Part shown: positions 36,885-50,083 of the stretch, in pieces
How positions within the stretch are numbered: position 1 is the stretch's first letter
Layout: every line of letters begins with the position of its first letter
DNA from: Whalleya microplaca
Taxonomy: Eukaryota > Ascomycota > Sordariomycetes > Xylariales > Xylariaceae
NCBI GenBank assembly: GCA_022497155.1
Contig: MU385763.1
Location: 186,001 to 250,000, forward strand
Length of the DNA: 64,000 nt
Direction: 5' to 3'
The notes under the pieces: generated by a model
Databases searched by the model: none
Seen by the model: the letters and a program-made list of their open reading frames with translations, nothing else
Told to the model about the DNA's origin: nothing
Program-made: the position numbers and the translations under genes

Positions 36885-38686
36885 ATGGTATTGTTTGCCG
36901 ACCATGCGCCCAACTTAGCGGCCGCAGTAATCACAATATGTGCATTCGGCTACATAACCTTCGGCTTGAGAGTCTATTCAAGGTTACGCTTCGCGTCATG
37001 GGGTATTGAAGATTGGTGCATGGCAGCGGCGCTGGTATGTACAAGATGCTGCTGTTATTTATAGCATGAGAGAGCTAATGCAATAGTAGCCATCATTCAC
37101 AGTATTGTCGGTAGCGTGCATTGCCTGCGCTTTTGTGAGCTTATTTCCACCATAAACCTCTGGATCAGCGGGTGTTCTGCTTTTGACTGTAACTAATATT
37201 GATGTTTTCAGAATGGAATCGGCGCTACCAACAAAACGTTGGCTCTGCCTGGCAATGAGAAATATCAGGAAAAAGGATTATTTGTGCGTCGAAGAAATCT
37301 TACCACCCTGCCTTGATTTCAAACCATATGTCTGACCATTAGAAGTGGTTCTTCCTATTCGAAGTCTTCTACTGTATTAATATTATTCCGGTCAAATTGT
37401 CTATAAGTCTTATGCTTCTTCGCATTGCAGAGGTATTTATACTTTTCTATTTCATTATTATTGTTGCTTACCAAACAGCATGGGCTGGATTTTCTTGCTA
37501 ATGCTATTATACTGAATAGAAACGAATGGGTTTCATCTACACGCAATATGGCGTAATGGCAATGTTTACTACAATGGTAAATAGAATGGCTCACCCTCGT
37601 CCGAATGTCTCTCAAATGCTAAGATATGGCATTAGAACCTGATTGCCGGGTTATACATCATATTCCGTGAGCCCTAACCCACTGTCTCGTGTTGTTGCTG
37701 CTAGATTTCTCACTGTGGAGATATCACAAGAGGTAACAATATCGCAGGCTTTAGCATGGCTAACTACTATTTCCAGAATGCAATCCCGTCTCCGCTGCAT
37801 GGGACCAAAGCCTCCTTGCTAAGGGTGGTAAATGCAATGAAGCCCGGATTCTTGCTGACATATATTACGCTACGACGGCAGTGAATATCGTGACCGATTG
37901 GGTTACTGCATTTATGCCTATCCCTTTGCTGTGGAACGTTCAGATGAACCGAAACTCAAAGATTTCCGTGGCATTCATCCTCGGCCTAGGTAAGCGATAA
38001 GATCATTATAGGGGCGACCTTGAACTAATGGAACAAGGATTCTTTGCGTCTTTGAGTGCTTGTGTCAGACTGAATTGTAAGTTTCCAAGCGTCAAGGTGG
38101 CGCGTTATGTTCTCGTATGGTACGCGATACTGACGTGTCACAGATACGGTTGGACTGACTGATTCTGAGAACTATCTTTATTCCATTAGTGACATAGTTA
38201 TTTGGGGGTAAGCTTCTAGACGGTCATGACGTTGAAGCACAATTGTATCTCGGTGCTTTGAGATTGAAAAGAAGTGCTAATACAAGAACTTCTAGGTACG
38301 CAGAGAATGGGCTAGGATTAGTCGTCGGTTGCCTCGCTACTCTCAGGCCATTGTTTCGGAAGGCCTTTGCCCTAGGCGGATCTAGAAGTTACGGAACAGG
38401 ACAAGGATTGAGCGGCGCTGGAAAGCAGTACGGATTTCCAAGTAACTCTCGGCGCACCTACACGGAGTGCGAACCCGGTCACGAACTGGATACGACTGAT
38501 AAGACTTACGATAAGTACGGCAATGTAGTGACTTCGACCCAGGTTCTTGGCGGGGACAGTGCGAGCTTGTCCGACAACGAGAGTCAGAGGGAAATTTTGA
38601 GAGGAAAGGGCTCGAACAAAACCCACGTAAGCCGCGAAGTCAATATTACATCCGAAAACTCGACCAGTGTGCCGCAGGCTCGGTAG
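36885..38686 (+). CDS. Fungal rhodopsin-domain integral membrane protein, PTH11-like without CFEM (10 exons)
   Basis: Exons: 36,885-37,034; 37,090-37,134; 37,212-37,283; 37,343-37,432; 37,520-37,576; 37,636-37,666; 37,777-37,989; 38,038-38,076; 38,144-38,207; 38,296-38,686; 383 residues, all phases closing. Family landmarks appear in order: FGLRVYSR and WGIEDW after the first membrane helix, FNGIGA, KWFFLFEVFYC.NIIPVKLS with LLRIAE, FTTMNLIAGLYIIFQCNPV.AAWD, CN...L.DIYYATTAVNIVTDW.TAFMPIPLLW, KISVAFILGLG, SACVRL, then NYLYSISDIVIWGYAENGLGLVVGC.ATLRPLF. That gives seven predicted helices and a Ser/Thr-rich cytoplasmic tail of about 110 residues. Such proteins are orphan receptors or membrane proteins of unknown ligand. 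No CFEM domain precedes the helices. The start ATG follows an out-of-family TTG-led extension that was not used. Confidence 0.88.
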
Positions 38687-38982
38687 AATGAAAGCAACTT
38701 GTTTTGCAGGAAGCGTTACACAACCTATTAAGAGACGAGGGGTAAACAGGACCCAAGACTACATTGTAATAGCTAGATAGGAATATTTTTCATTGTTAAT
38801 CTAGGTATGCATTCCTTGGGAAGTTTGTGTTTACAGAGGCTATATCATAGGAACTACTTATCCAGAGTGGATCGAAATGAGCAATCAAACTGATACTAAA
38901 ATACTATGTAGATCACCAAACGTTGTAGCATCCCTTTATTTAACCCTCACTTTTCATAGTATAAGCTAGATCTACCAGATTA
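38687..38982. other. Short spacer between the rhodopsin-domain gene and element C
   Basis: 3' flank of the gene; no other feature seen. Ordinary composition right up to the retrotransposon junction. Confidence 0.5.
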
Positions 38983-38987
38983 GATAG
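38983..38987. repeat. Target-site duplication GATAG, left copy
   Basis: GATAG directly before the 5' LTR; the identical GATAG follows the 3' LTR at 46,011-46,015. Confidence 0.9.
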
Positions 38988-39307
38988 TGTCACACGGCTA
39001 TTGGAGCCAAGACCTATTGGAAGCTATACGAGATGTAGGAATGCTGCACGAATACATATATTAGGTGCTGTTAGTTATTATTCGTTACTAATAAAATGTA
39101 TTACTGCCTAATAAAAGGCATGATTATTAAATAACGCTGATATAGGTAATAAGAAATTACGCGTACTAAAGTACGTATTATAATAATAGGTTTATATAAA
39201 ACTATACGCCGATATAAATTAGATTAAAACTTATAAACACCTTTAAAAGCCTTAAAGAATTATTATTAAATTGATATATTCTAAGCTTTATTATAGCTTT
39301 TATTATA
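38988..39307 (+). repeat. 5' LTR of element C
   Basis: 320 bp, TGTCACACGG...ATTATA. Its outer (left) 80 bp keep CpA/TpG sites, while its inner end is T-converted relative to the 3' LTR. Confidence 0.92.
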
Positions 39308-42300
39308 AATAATTTTTTACTTTCCTTTAAAAAACCCGCTATCTTTATTATTTCCGACCCCGTTACATTTATTTAAATATATATTTTTATCCGAACTTAC
39401 TTAAATATATATAATATTATTTCTTACAATTTAAAAAAATATATAACTACTTTTAATATATTAGCAGACCTTATCGCCAGTTTAGTAACTTTACTATCTT
39501 TATTAATATATATTAAGGTATTTTAAAAAGCTATTAGCTAATTAAAATAACCAACTAATCTTATTAGTAATAAAACCGGCTTAACTTTATTAACTTATCT
39601 ATTTATTGCCTAATAATAAATCTTATTTATAGATATACTAGTTATTTTATTTAAAAACGACGAGTTAGAAAATAGCGAAAACGAACCTAATATATTTTAA
39701 GCTTAAGATTTGGAATTATTACTATTATAAAATTTATTAGTTATTTACGATAACGAATTTATAGCTTCCTTTATACTTAAGAACTATTTATTTCTTTATT
39801 TTTTATTATTCGAATTTATTTTAATAAGTATTAACGTAATTATTTTTTTATAATAATATAGGCGAAATATTTTTTTACGCGATTTCCGGTAAAACCTAAT
39901 ACTTTAATTATATCAGATATACCGGAACTATCGAGTAACGCGCTTACCCTTTATAACCCCTAGGACTTTAATACTATTATATAAAATAAAAGTGTATTAG
40001 CCTTAATTAATATTTGTTTAAATAATCTTTTAAATTGAATGTTTAAGTTATATTCGGCAATAAAAAAAATATATCGTATATTACTTATTTTTACCCGAAC
40101 TATTAATTAAAATTAGCATTAGTTTTTTTGTAATCCGAAAGTAATATGCCTTTATATATATTATATATTAAGTTATAACTAATATATACCGGATTTATAT
40201 ATAGGCTTCCGATAATTAAATTACCGCATTCCGATAGCAAGTGAAATAAACTAGCTCCGCTTTCGCATAATAAGTCTGAAATATTATAGCCCGATTTATT
40301 AAGGATTAAAAAAATAAGGTAGCTATTATTAATAAATTAAAGGAAATAGCTAATTATTACTATTACGTTTTAGTAATATTATAAAATAAGCTCTAGTAGT
40401 AATAAACGTTTTAAAATAGCGTTTTTTATTAAGCTTATAAGAAAAATTTATAAATTAATAACTTTTTAGCCCGAAAAATTATTAACTTTAATTAAATAAA
40501 CGAATATATATATAAGTAAGTTAATAATTTTCGAGCTTATACCTAAGTAATATTAGCGGAATTCTAGCAATAAAATACCGCTAATCAAGAGATAAATATA
40601 AATACCGTTATCCGAAATATCGGGTATAAAATAATATTCCGATAGCTATTTAATAGCCCGTTCGTTAGCTGACTTATTATTTAAACTACTAGAGAACCCT
40701 TATTTAAGTATTTTAGTTCGGAAATACGAATATAGCAGACCTTAATTAATTAGGCCTTATAAATAGCGCAAGCTAAACGTATTATTAAAAACGCTAAAAT
40801 ATAATTCGACGTTACTCGTACGGGCCCTTTTATATTAGGCGGTAACGGTAATAAAGGAAGTTTTTTTTTTGCAATAAAACTTTAAAAATTTAAGATTAAA
40901 TTTTAACGATTTAAATAATAACGACGGATTATTTAGAGGCTTATTAAAAGGCCCGTTACGCGGTTTTTTTAAAAGACTTCCCGGTAATAGCGATTACGAT
41001 TAATCCCGTTTTAGTTTTAAAAAAAACTGATATAGGTATTCGAACAAATCGCTTGATTTTTTTCCGTAATTATTAATCTAGTTTAATTTTAAAAGCTAGT
41101 ATTATATAACGGAAAGGATAAGGTTAAGTTTAAGCTATAATAGCTTAAAGTTAAAATATATATATAAACTTATACGGAAAGTTTTTTTTAAAATTACTAT
41201 CGGATTAATTAGGTAAGTTTGCTATTAATAAATAAAAGACAGACTTAATATTAATAACGCTTAATTTAAATAAAAAATAGGCTTAACTAATAATTAGGAA
41301 AGCTATAAAGTAGTTTTTTTAAAACGATTTAAGAACTTTATAAAAAGATATAAAAACTTTAAAACTATATAGAAATTAGCTTATAAAAAAGATATTACAT
41401 AATATCTTACGGAGCTATTTAATTTTAATAAAATAATTTAGTAGTTTAAAATTACGTTTTAAAATTACATTTTTAAAATTTTTCCCGATAAAATTACTAA
41501 ATTGGTTTATTTTAAATAAAGTAGTCTGCCTGATATAAATAAGGACTTTTTTACTACAATTTAAGAAGTAAGATAGATTTACGAGAATATACTAATTAAT
41601 CCCGGAATCTCGTTGATAAAAAACAGGCCCGTTTCGATAACGGAACATTCGAAATCGGGCTAATAAAAATATAATAAGGATACCGGCTTTAAATCCGGCT
41701 AAAACCGATTTTTAAAAAAACCTAAAAAAAATTAAAATAAAACCGAAAATAAACTTACTCCAAAAGGTAAAAATAAAAAATAAGCTACTATAGCCGTAAC
41801 ATTATAAGGTATTAAATAAGCTAGCATTAATAAATTTAAAAAATCTAAGAAATTATACTGGAAATACGGAAAAGAAAACTATTATATTTTAGCTTATTAT
41901 ATCCGGTACAATATAAATAGGAAAATTATATTTTCCCCAGATAAAATATTTTCTGCTAAACGTAAAACGTTTAACAATTTATTTGCCCTTTTTGCGTAAA
42001 AAAGCTTAAAGTTAATATAGCGTTTAAAAAAATAGCTTAGCCCCGCTTAATTACCGAAATCGAAGATTCCGACTCGGATTTTTAAAAGGCCTTTATATTA
42101 TATTTTATAAAACCCTATAGCTAGAATAAAGTAATATGTTATAAATAGTTACTATTAAGCGAAAGGCCGAAAATTATAAATAAAATAATAAAAAATAAAA
42201 TCCGAGCTAAAGGCAAAAAGGAAACCTATTATTATTATAACCTTTATTTATAATAATAAGGAATATAAGGTTAGGGTATTTTTAAATAGCGGAAATATAA

Positions 42301-45300
42301 TTCCGATTATATTATTTAGCTAATATCGGAAATAGAAGCTGTTTATTATAAAGCGGGCTTACGTTAAAAAGATAATAGTATTTAACGCGTTTTATTTCGA
42401 GAAAAAAAAAGGTATTATATTAACTCTTTAATATTACGTTATTAAAAAGATTACTTTATATAGTTTAGCTTTAAACTTAGTACTTTAAATAACGAGCTAG
42501 ATATTATTATTCCTTAATAATAAATGGAATTTTATTAATTAGCTAACTTTTTTAGGTTTTCCGATAAAATTAAGTTTTTTTTATATTACTGCCAAAAAAA
42601 TTGTATTTTTTTGCTATAATTCGGCGTGTCGTATCTGCTAGTGACCATGTCGAAATTAATTTCTTAAAAAACGTTTTATATAAGTTCCGGGAGTTTATTT
42701 TAATTATAATAAAGGAAGTTAGCAAGCGATTTTTTAATTATTAGCCCTGGGACTATGCGATAAACCTGCAGGAAAGTAAAATACTTTTATAGGGACTTTT
42801 ATATGTTATAATAGAAAAAGAACTGTCAATATTTAAACTATAGTTTAAAAGAATGTTAAATATAGGTTAAATTCGGAAATCGATATTTTTATATATATTA
42901 TTTTTTATATTTATACCGAAAGTAAATCCTAACGACCCGTTACGACCGGTAGTTAACTATAGAAAAGTTAATATAATTACTATTTTAATATAGTATTTAA
43001 TTTTATTTATAAATGAAATATAAGCTTAGTTCTGTATAGCGAAATGGTTTACGAAAATCGACCTTAAGTTGGGTTTTAATCTAGTTAAAATTAAGGAAAG
43101 TAATAAATAAAAAACAGCCTTTAGATATAAATATAAGTTATTCGAATATACCGTTATGCCTTTCGGACTAATTAATATATTAGTAACCTTTTAATTTATA
43201 ATAAACAATATTTTTAAGGATATAATTAACGCTAGACTTTTAGTTTATATTAATAACCTACTAATATATATAAAAACTAAAAAAAAGTATAACCGATTGG
43301 TTAAAAAAGTACTAATAAGGTTAACTAAGTATTATTTAGTTATTACCCTATATAAATATAAATAGGCGGTATATAAAATGGAGTACTTAAAATATATTAT
43401 TAGGGAGTACGAAATTAAAATGGCCTAAAATAAAATTAAATGTATTTTTTAATAAGAAGTACCAATAAATTTGAAAAAATTATAACAGTTTATTAAATTT
43501 ATAAATTTCTATCGGCGCTTTATTAAGAATTTCTCGAAAATTATAAGACTTATTATAACTGTTAACGGAAAAAATGCTAAAAATTAAATATAGATAGAAG
43601 AAATAAACCACGCCTTTAAAAAGCTTAAATATTAATTTACTATAGCTTTTATTCTAATTTATTATAACCTTAATCGGTAACCTTTTATCGAAGTAGATAT
43701 ATCGGACTTTATTTTCGGAGCTATTTTTTTTAACGAAACAATAATAATAAGCTTTACTTTATTGCCTTTTATTTTTGAAAACTTATACCTGCGGAAATAA
43801 ATTACGAAATTTACGATAAAAAGTTATTTGCGATTATTAAATTTTTCGATAAATAAAGACAATATTTTAAAGGAATTTAATATTATATAAAAGTATTTTT
43901 TAATTATTAAAACTTTGCTTATTTTACTATAATAAAAGTTTTAAATAAAAGGTAGGCTTGATAGGTATAATAATTATTATTATACTAATTTATTATTAAT
44001 TATTGTTTAGGAAGAAAAAATGAAAAGGCCGATATTTTTTTTAGATTAGTTTAGTATCGGCTTAAAAAAAGGGCTAAAGATTAGCCGATTACGTTAGTTT
44101 TATAAAAGAAATATTTTTTTCATTTTTAAAGACTAGTTTTTTTTATTATATCGGCAATTATTTTTACGTTAGAAAGATTTTGTAATATTTTTACGCTATA
44201 ATGACTACCCGAATTTATTGACCGAGTTAAGGTATCGGCTTAAAATAATTCCTTATATATAAGTTTATTAAATAATTTAATAAAAAATATAAAGATTCGG
44301 GATAGAACTATTTACCGGAAGGAATAATTATAGGTTTTAAATAAATTTTAGCAAGAAGTTATAAGGTTTAAATACGATACCCTAATAGCTAGATATATAG
44401 GTATAAATAAAACTCTGGAATTAATTATATGCAATTTTTAGTAGCCCGATATTTAGGATTTTATACGCGATTTTATCGGAAGCTGTTACGAATGCTAGCA
44501 AAATAAAATCCTCCGTTATTTACCTTATAAACTACTTTAATTTATAGAACTTTATTATATATTATAATAAACGGTAGCTATAGATTTTATTACCGATTTT
44601 CTTTTTGTTAAATAAATATAACTTAATATAGGTAATAATAAATTCCTTTATAAAAATGGCGTATTTTATTCCTTTAAAAGTAAACGAAAAAAAAACTGCT
44701 AATTTAGTTAAGATTTTCGCGAAATCTTATTAGAAATTATATAAAGTATCCCTAAATATCATTTTTGATAAAAATTTTAGATTTACGGCTTACTTTTAGT
44801 AAGATTTCCTAAAATTAGTAGGGATTAAGCCCCGTATAAATATTATTTTTTATCTTTAAATAAATGGCTAAATAAAAAGACTTAATTAAACTTTCGAAGT
44901 TTATTTACGAGCTTTTGTTAATTACGAAATAAGCAATTGGGAGGATTTATTACTTATAGCCGAATTTGCCTATAATAATATAAAGGTAACTATAACCGAT
45001 ATAACTTCTTTTTATATAAATTACGGCTACTACCCGGCGGCTTATAATCCCCTACTAAGAATTATACGTAATCCGGGAAGCCGACTTTACGCTTATTAAA
45101 TAACTTAAGTATACGAGAACGTATAAAAGTATTTGAATAAAAGTTACGAACGTATAAAGGTATAAGTAAATAAAAAGCGAAAGGAAGCTTCCGAATTCTT
45201 AAAAAGTTAATTAGTAATATTGAATGCGAAAAATATTAAGATTAAGCGACCCGCTAAAAAGCTAGATAAAAAAATGTTGGGATTTTTTAAAATCTAAAAA

Positions 45301-45690
45301 GTAATTTTATTTACTGCTATTAGATTATATTTACTTAAAAAATAAAAAATCTATAATTTATTTTACGTTTTATTTATTAAATTTTACCGCGCTAGCAATT
45401 AAGTAATGTTTAACTTTAACTAGGTTTTATAAGAGGCAAACCTGATTAAAGTAGAAAACTTTTAAATAAATAAAATTATGAATTTTATATAAATTTAAGG
45501 GAATATGAAGTATTTAGTTAAGTAGGAAAGTTAGCTAGCTAAACGGCACTAAATTTAAAAGCTTTACGACTATTTCGATAGTGAAAGCGTAAAATAAGTT
45601 ATTACGTAATTTTATAAGCAGAATTTAGGTAAGCCCGCAAACCTAAAAGTATTAACGCTCGAGGTCGAATATTAAGAAAAGGGGAGGTGG

Positions 45691-46010
45691 TGTTATATAG
45701 TTATTAAAGCTAAAACTTATTAGAAGTTATACGAGATGTAAAAATGTTATATAAGTATATATATTAGGTGTTATTGGTTGTTATTTATTACTAATAAAAT
45801 ATATTACTGCCTAATAAAAAGTATAATTATTAGATAACGCCGATATAAGCAATAAAAAATTACGCGTATTAAAGTACGTACTATAGTAGCAGGTTTATAT
45901 AAGACTATACGCCGATATAAATTAAATTAAAACCTATAAGCACCCTTAAAAGCCTTAGAGAATTATTATTAAATTGATATATTCCAAGCCTTATTACAGC
46001 TCTTGTCACA
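45691..46010 (+). repeat. 3' LTR of element C
   Basis: 320 bp, TGTTATATAG...CTTGTCACA. Its inner (left) end is heavily RIPped, its outer 30 bp are not; all differences from the 5' LTR that I checked are transitions. Confidence 0.92.
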
Positions 46011-46015
46011 GATAG
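46011..46015. repeat. Target-site duplication GATAG, right copy
   Basis: Identical to 38,983-38,987, which fixes the element boundaries exactly. Confidence 0.9.
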
Positions 46016-46610
46016 CATGTTATAACTGTTTGCTTGATATAATTTTAGCTTTGGGCTATAGGAGCCATGTATAAAACTTGGCAAATATAAAAGGACATAG
46101 TAATATTTTACCAAGCATCTTGCCGGCATCATCTAGACTATATAGATATATAGAGAGCCTATCCTTGGCAATCTCTTGACTAAAATCCACGGCAGAGATT
46201 TGGAAATAGAAAAGTCATAGGTTCTATAGACCTTTCCGTATTAAAAATACTATGCACCTATAACAAGATTACAATAATTCTCAGGGGCCAAAGCAGGATT
46301 CTCTGTGGCTAGGCACCCTCTACAATGATGAGTCTAATTCTATGCAACTACCACTACATCATTTATACAACATAGGACAAATTTGATGGAAGCGAGAAAA
46401 TATACCTGAAGGTAAAGTAGCATTGAAATGACTATGGGCGATATCGGTTGTTACTCTAGCATTCCTTATATAGCCGTTGTCTAGCTAGAGAAATGTTGTT
46501 TCTTCATACACAGATGTGATAACTTCCGCAGTTGCAATTCGCTTGAAACTAATCTAGGTACCTGGAGTTCCATCCTGAATAGGCATTGCATTGCCAGCTA
46601 ATACTGGAAC
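46016..46610. other. Spacer between element C and the Nudix gene
   Basis: About 0.6 kb of ordinary composition; contains the 3' end of the Nudix transcript, no other gene seen. Confidence 0.45.
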
Positions 46611-47564
46611 CTAGCCTTTATTGCCTAGTCTCTGGCTCCAATGAAACCCGAGTGCCCAGTGGAAGAGCCTGAGAAAGAGAGTAAGCAAGTTGCATGACAA
46701 TTTCTAGGGACTAATCAGAATTACCTTGCATCGACTATCGTACCAGGTTCCTTGGACAAAGCTATATATATTAGTTATCAGCATATACCCAGGAAAGCGC
46801 GCTAGAAGTATGATTAAGCTGTACCTTGTAGTTTGTCGTATAGTTCCACTATAGGCACTATAAGCCGTTCAATATGCTCTCCGTCATCTAAATGTTGTTC
46901 TGGTTCCTCGTCATTCTCTCCAAGGTTAACTTCCACAGTGGCCATCTGATGGCTAATATTAGCTCAACCACAAGGTCAAATCTTGGGCAGCCTTACCTGC
47001 ATATTCGCGTTTGTTAATCCCGGATCCGACACGATGGTGGGGCTGATATCAAGAATCTACAGAGGAACGTTGGTCATCCCAGTCAACAACTCAGCGCGGG
47101 GCTATAAGCACATACCTGGCCTTCATATCCAGTCTCTTCTTTCAATTCCCGCACAGCGGCTTGCCCTGGTGTTTCTCCTTCGTCAATCAAGCCCGCTGGA
47201 AATTCTACACACGTTGCCTCCACGGGCGGACGATACTGCAGAATTACCAGCGTCGACGGTGGCCTTGATGGATGGCGCAAGATAGGGGCGATGGCAACGG
47301 CGTCAATGCCCCCTTTGCCCCGCGTCTTCCGAGCTGCCGTTTCCCAGATGCGATCTTTGCCTGACTGTATAATTTTTAGTTGAGAAGACCACGGTTACGT
47401 TGCCTTTGGGAATCACCTGGTCAACCCACTATTTGCACCAAAGTTAGCAGTTATAAGTGTCGGGGTGAGGAAAGGCTGGGTACCTCAATCTTCCTCAACT
47501 CAGTCCATTTAGCCTCAGCTGGAGATAGCGGCCCAACATTGCGAATCTTCGGCTGCTCTGCCAT
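46611..47564 (-). CDS. Nudix hydrolase, ADP-ribose diphosphatase type (7 exons, one of 12 nt)
   Basis: Exons: 47,564-47,484; 47,428-47,417; 47,364-47,116; 47,056-46,997; 46,945-46,825; 46,761-46,725; 46,668-46,611; 205 residues. The perfect Nudix box GX5EX7REUXEEXGU lies at about residues 93-115 (GLIDEGE...AAVRELKEETGY). Before it is LVILQYRPPVEATCVEFPAG and after it SPTIVSDPGLTNANM, both signatures of the NUDT5/yeast YSA1 branch, which cleaves ADP-ribose and related nucleoside diphosphate sugars to AMP and ribose-5-phosphate. The end (ALGFHWSQRLG) corresponds to the C-terminal helix of that family. Length is slightly shorter than yeast YSA1 (about 230). The 12-nt exon supplies WVDQ, needed to bridge RKIE and SGKDRIWE as in relatives. 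No targeting signal: cytosolic or nuclear. Probably the YSA1 orthologue. Confidence 0.9.
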
Positions 47565-49701
47565 TTTAGGAACACGCTCTACGTAAACAATATATTTATC
47601 TAAATAGCAAGTTGATCGCATAAATCATTCACCCCCATAGGTTGTTTGTGAGTGTACGAGCTCAATATAGCCAAAAAGCCGCGACGAACCTTCGTAGGTA
47701 CGAGGTAAATGAGAAGTTAGAAATGAGCCACCACAGCCACAACACTTGTCACCTTGTCTTGTATACCTAGGTATGATTGACGCTAAGCTAATAAGAGGGG
47801 CATCCCCCTTTTCTCCAATGATGAGGCACCAAGATAAGGATGCACCAACATAACTATTAGGTGGGTTACGGTGATTATAGCCAAGAATACGGCGAGAGCA
47901 GTCATTTCGAAACACCACGCGGTTACTATATTGTCAAGGGAAATTGGAGTTCTGCGTTCCAGCTAGGCCAGCTACTTGCAAATACTATCACCGTATCCCA
48001 CCTTATTTAGCCCTTTTCTAAATGGATCATCTTTGTGGAGGGTATACCTACATGTCATCAAGATCTATTAAGATTCACCATAAACTAGTCGTGGGTTGAA
48101 ATCTACATTAGAACCTCGATTTTATGAAATTTGGACCATTTTCTAAGTTGAGGACCTTTATACGTACTTCTTCTTTCGGGCGTAGGTTTAAAATAACCAG
48201 ATAAGTGACTCCCTTACTACGGGTATACGTGAGATGGACCTAAACGCTAACTGAGATTGAGTTATTAAAAAGGTTACCGGAGTTAAGATTATTATAGATA
48301 ACTAGGAAATGGAATGTGGTAAGGTACACCGTGGTTTGCTATCTAATAAGGTTATAAATGAGAAAAACCTCAATGATTATACCTACCTAATAATAACTCG
48401 GGACGTGGAGGCATTTCGAAAGCTTATACGTATAGTGAATTGAGTAGTATAGAATATCTCTTCGAAGTTGACACATTCATTGGCACGGGAGGTCCTGACC
48501 AATGCTATAAGTTTTGTACTTCTTCAGTTGAATTGGTAGTAGCTGTTACCTAGTATAGTTATTCTATATCTAGTACTAGAAAATATTTAGCAATCATTGT
48601 TCCATCGCTTGTTACTGCAACACCCATAATTCCCTTCATCGAGTATTTGGTGGCTTCCATTACAGTCCTCTATTATATACCCAGGCAACCCAAACGCAGA
48701 TGAAGATACCATTCCTCAAAAGGGCGAGGAAGGTTATTACCTACGCTGAGTACGAGCAAACCTCCTCGGGCTTAGGATTAGAGTCTTACTTTGCCATAAG
48801 GACAAGATTTCGACTTTTATCAGGGGCTTATATTTATTATTAGGTAACAATGTACTTTGTTTTAAAATTATATGTGTTGCGAACATATTAATTGGCCTTC
48901 TCGTTAGTCACTAGGTGGCTTCATTACGATGCCGATTTTCGACATGTACGATTGGCCATCAAGCATGAATGAGCCTGATTTAACTAATTCAATATGCATC
49001 AAAGTTCACTATACATAGTATATGTACAACTCAACTGCTCAGTTACCTGTGTCCTTTTTGTCGCCATCAGATAGGCTTCAAAGAGATTGGCAGCTACGCA
49101 CATACACACTCTTGACGGATGGATTTTGAGCCCATTATACAAGCTCTCACAGCTTTGCCGCTACAAAGAAAGTCCCGATCGCTCCTTTGTTCTGTTAAGG
49201 GATAATAACTACTGTGTGCCAGCGGAATATCTTTAGGCTTTATTCTACCCCATGAATAATACACTAAGGTCTACAACGACCCCTTAGTCTCGAGACAATC
49301 ATCAAAGAGCGCATGTAATAATAATACGCTTTGCCAGCCGCATTATTTCCTGACCAAGCATACATACGAACCTGCTGTCCAAAGAATCTTTTTATCTAAG
49401 ATGGAGTACATAACTACTCAGGAGCTTATCTATGAATTGCTCTTTTACCTACTCTGTGCTTACTCTGTATGCCTTATGTTCATTCTTCGTAATGAGACCA
49501 TGGAGCTCAAGCACATTGCCTTTTTCAGTAAACTGTGCGTGCTTTACTGTATCATTTTCATAGCTATCCACACATTTCTCGGAGTTATTATAGCATGGTT
49601 GGAGTGAAATATATTTTTTTTATCAAGATTGTCATAGAAATCGATTGTGGCCTTCGTCCTATTCTTCGCGATTGCTAATAACTAGTAAAAAGCAGGTAAA
49701 A
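47565..49701. other. 2.1-kb gene-poor interval
   Basis: Holds the Nudix promoter at its left end. No conserved protein frame was recognised. The only ATG-led ORF with distinctive content is a 68-residue hydrophobic one at 49,401-49,607, too short to trust. Confidence 0.4.
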
Positions 49702-49797
49702 CTCCGAATCGGGGAATCGAACCCCGGGCTTGACGGTCTTTTCCGATTCAAAATACCAGATGAAAACGTCAAATGTTAGCCGCTACACCAATTCGGA
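49702..49797 (-). tRNA. tRNA-Glu(UUC) with a 24-nt intron
   Basis: On the minus strand the 5' TCCGAAT pairs with 3' ATTCGGA, followed by discriminator G. The D-arm starts TGGTGTAGCGGCTAACA. The anticodon stem is TGACG/CGTCA with loop TT-TTC-A, so the anticodon is UUC (glutamate). A 24-nt intron sits after position 37, the canonical site. The T-arm is CGGGG-TTCGATT-CCCCG. The mature length is 72 nt before CCA addition. The fungal Glu tRNA body (TCCGA..TGGTGTAACGGCTAACA) is a close match. Confidence 0.92.
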
Positions 49798-50083
49798 TAC
49801 ATCTCATAGCGACTCAGACCGACCAATTATAGTCCATACTGTATTGTGCAACAATATTGGACAACCCGACCAGACTTTACCGCAGATTCTTTAGAAGACA
49901 ATAATGCAAAAGGTTGAAGATTGATTAACTACGCGTCGTAACTCGTATTGCATTTATCCAACTACTCACTATCATGCCTGTTTCACCATTTACTGTATCT
50001 GTACGATCGCGTTGTCCCATCCCTCGTTATTATACTCAACATTATCTTTCGAGTGAAACCTATAATCGGTACTACGGTGCCCA
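49798..50083. other. Spacer between tRNA-Glu and the MFS permease 3' end
   Basis: Promoter flank of the tRNA and 3' end of the permease gene; nothing else seen. Confidence 0.45.

Larger units (their letters stand above)
38988..46010 (+). mobile_element. Complete Gypsy LTR retrotransposon (element C), 7,023 bp, RIPped
   Basis: LTRs of exactly 320 bp each (38,988-39,307; 45,691-46,010), TG...CA ends, purine tract AAAAGGGGAGGTGG before the 3' LTR, perfect GATAG duplication. Decayed plus-strand domains, in order: gag zinc knuckle at about 41,852-41,901 (YWKYGKENYYILAY, Cys and His codons turned to Tyr); protease at about 42,270-42,330 (VFLNSGN); RT at about 42,700-43,400 (VMPFGLIN, VYINNLLIY in place of the YxDD box); RNase H at about 43,680-43,950 (FIEVDISDFIFGAIF); integrase at about 44,150-45,250 (core DFITDF near 44,585); chromodomain at about 45,430-45,560 (KYLVKW). 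This is the layout of a fungal Gypsy chromovirus. Dozens of TAA/TAG stops make it non-functional. It separates two gene islands. Confidence 0.92.

Noticed and set aside
47625..47918. 97-residue minus-strand ORF upstream of the Nudix gene
   Set aside because: No resemblance to known proteins and no splice-compatible neighbour.
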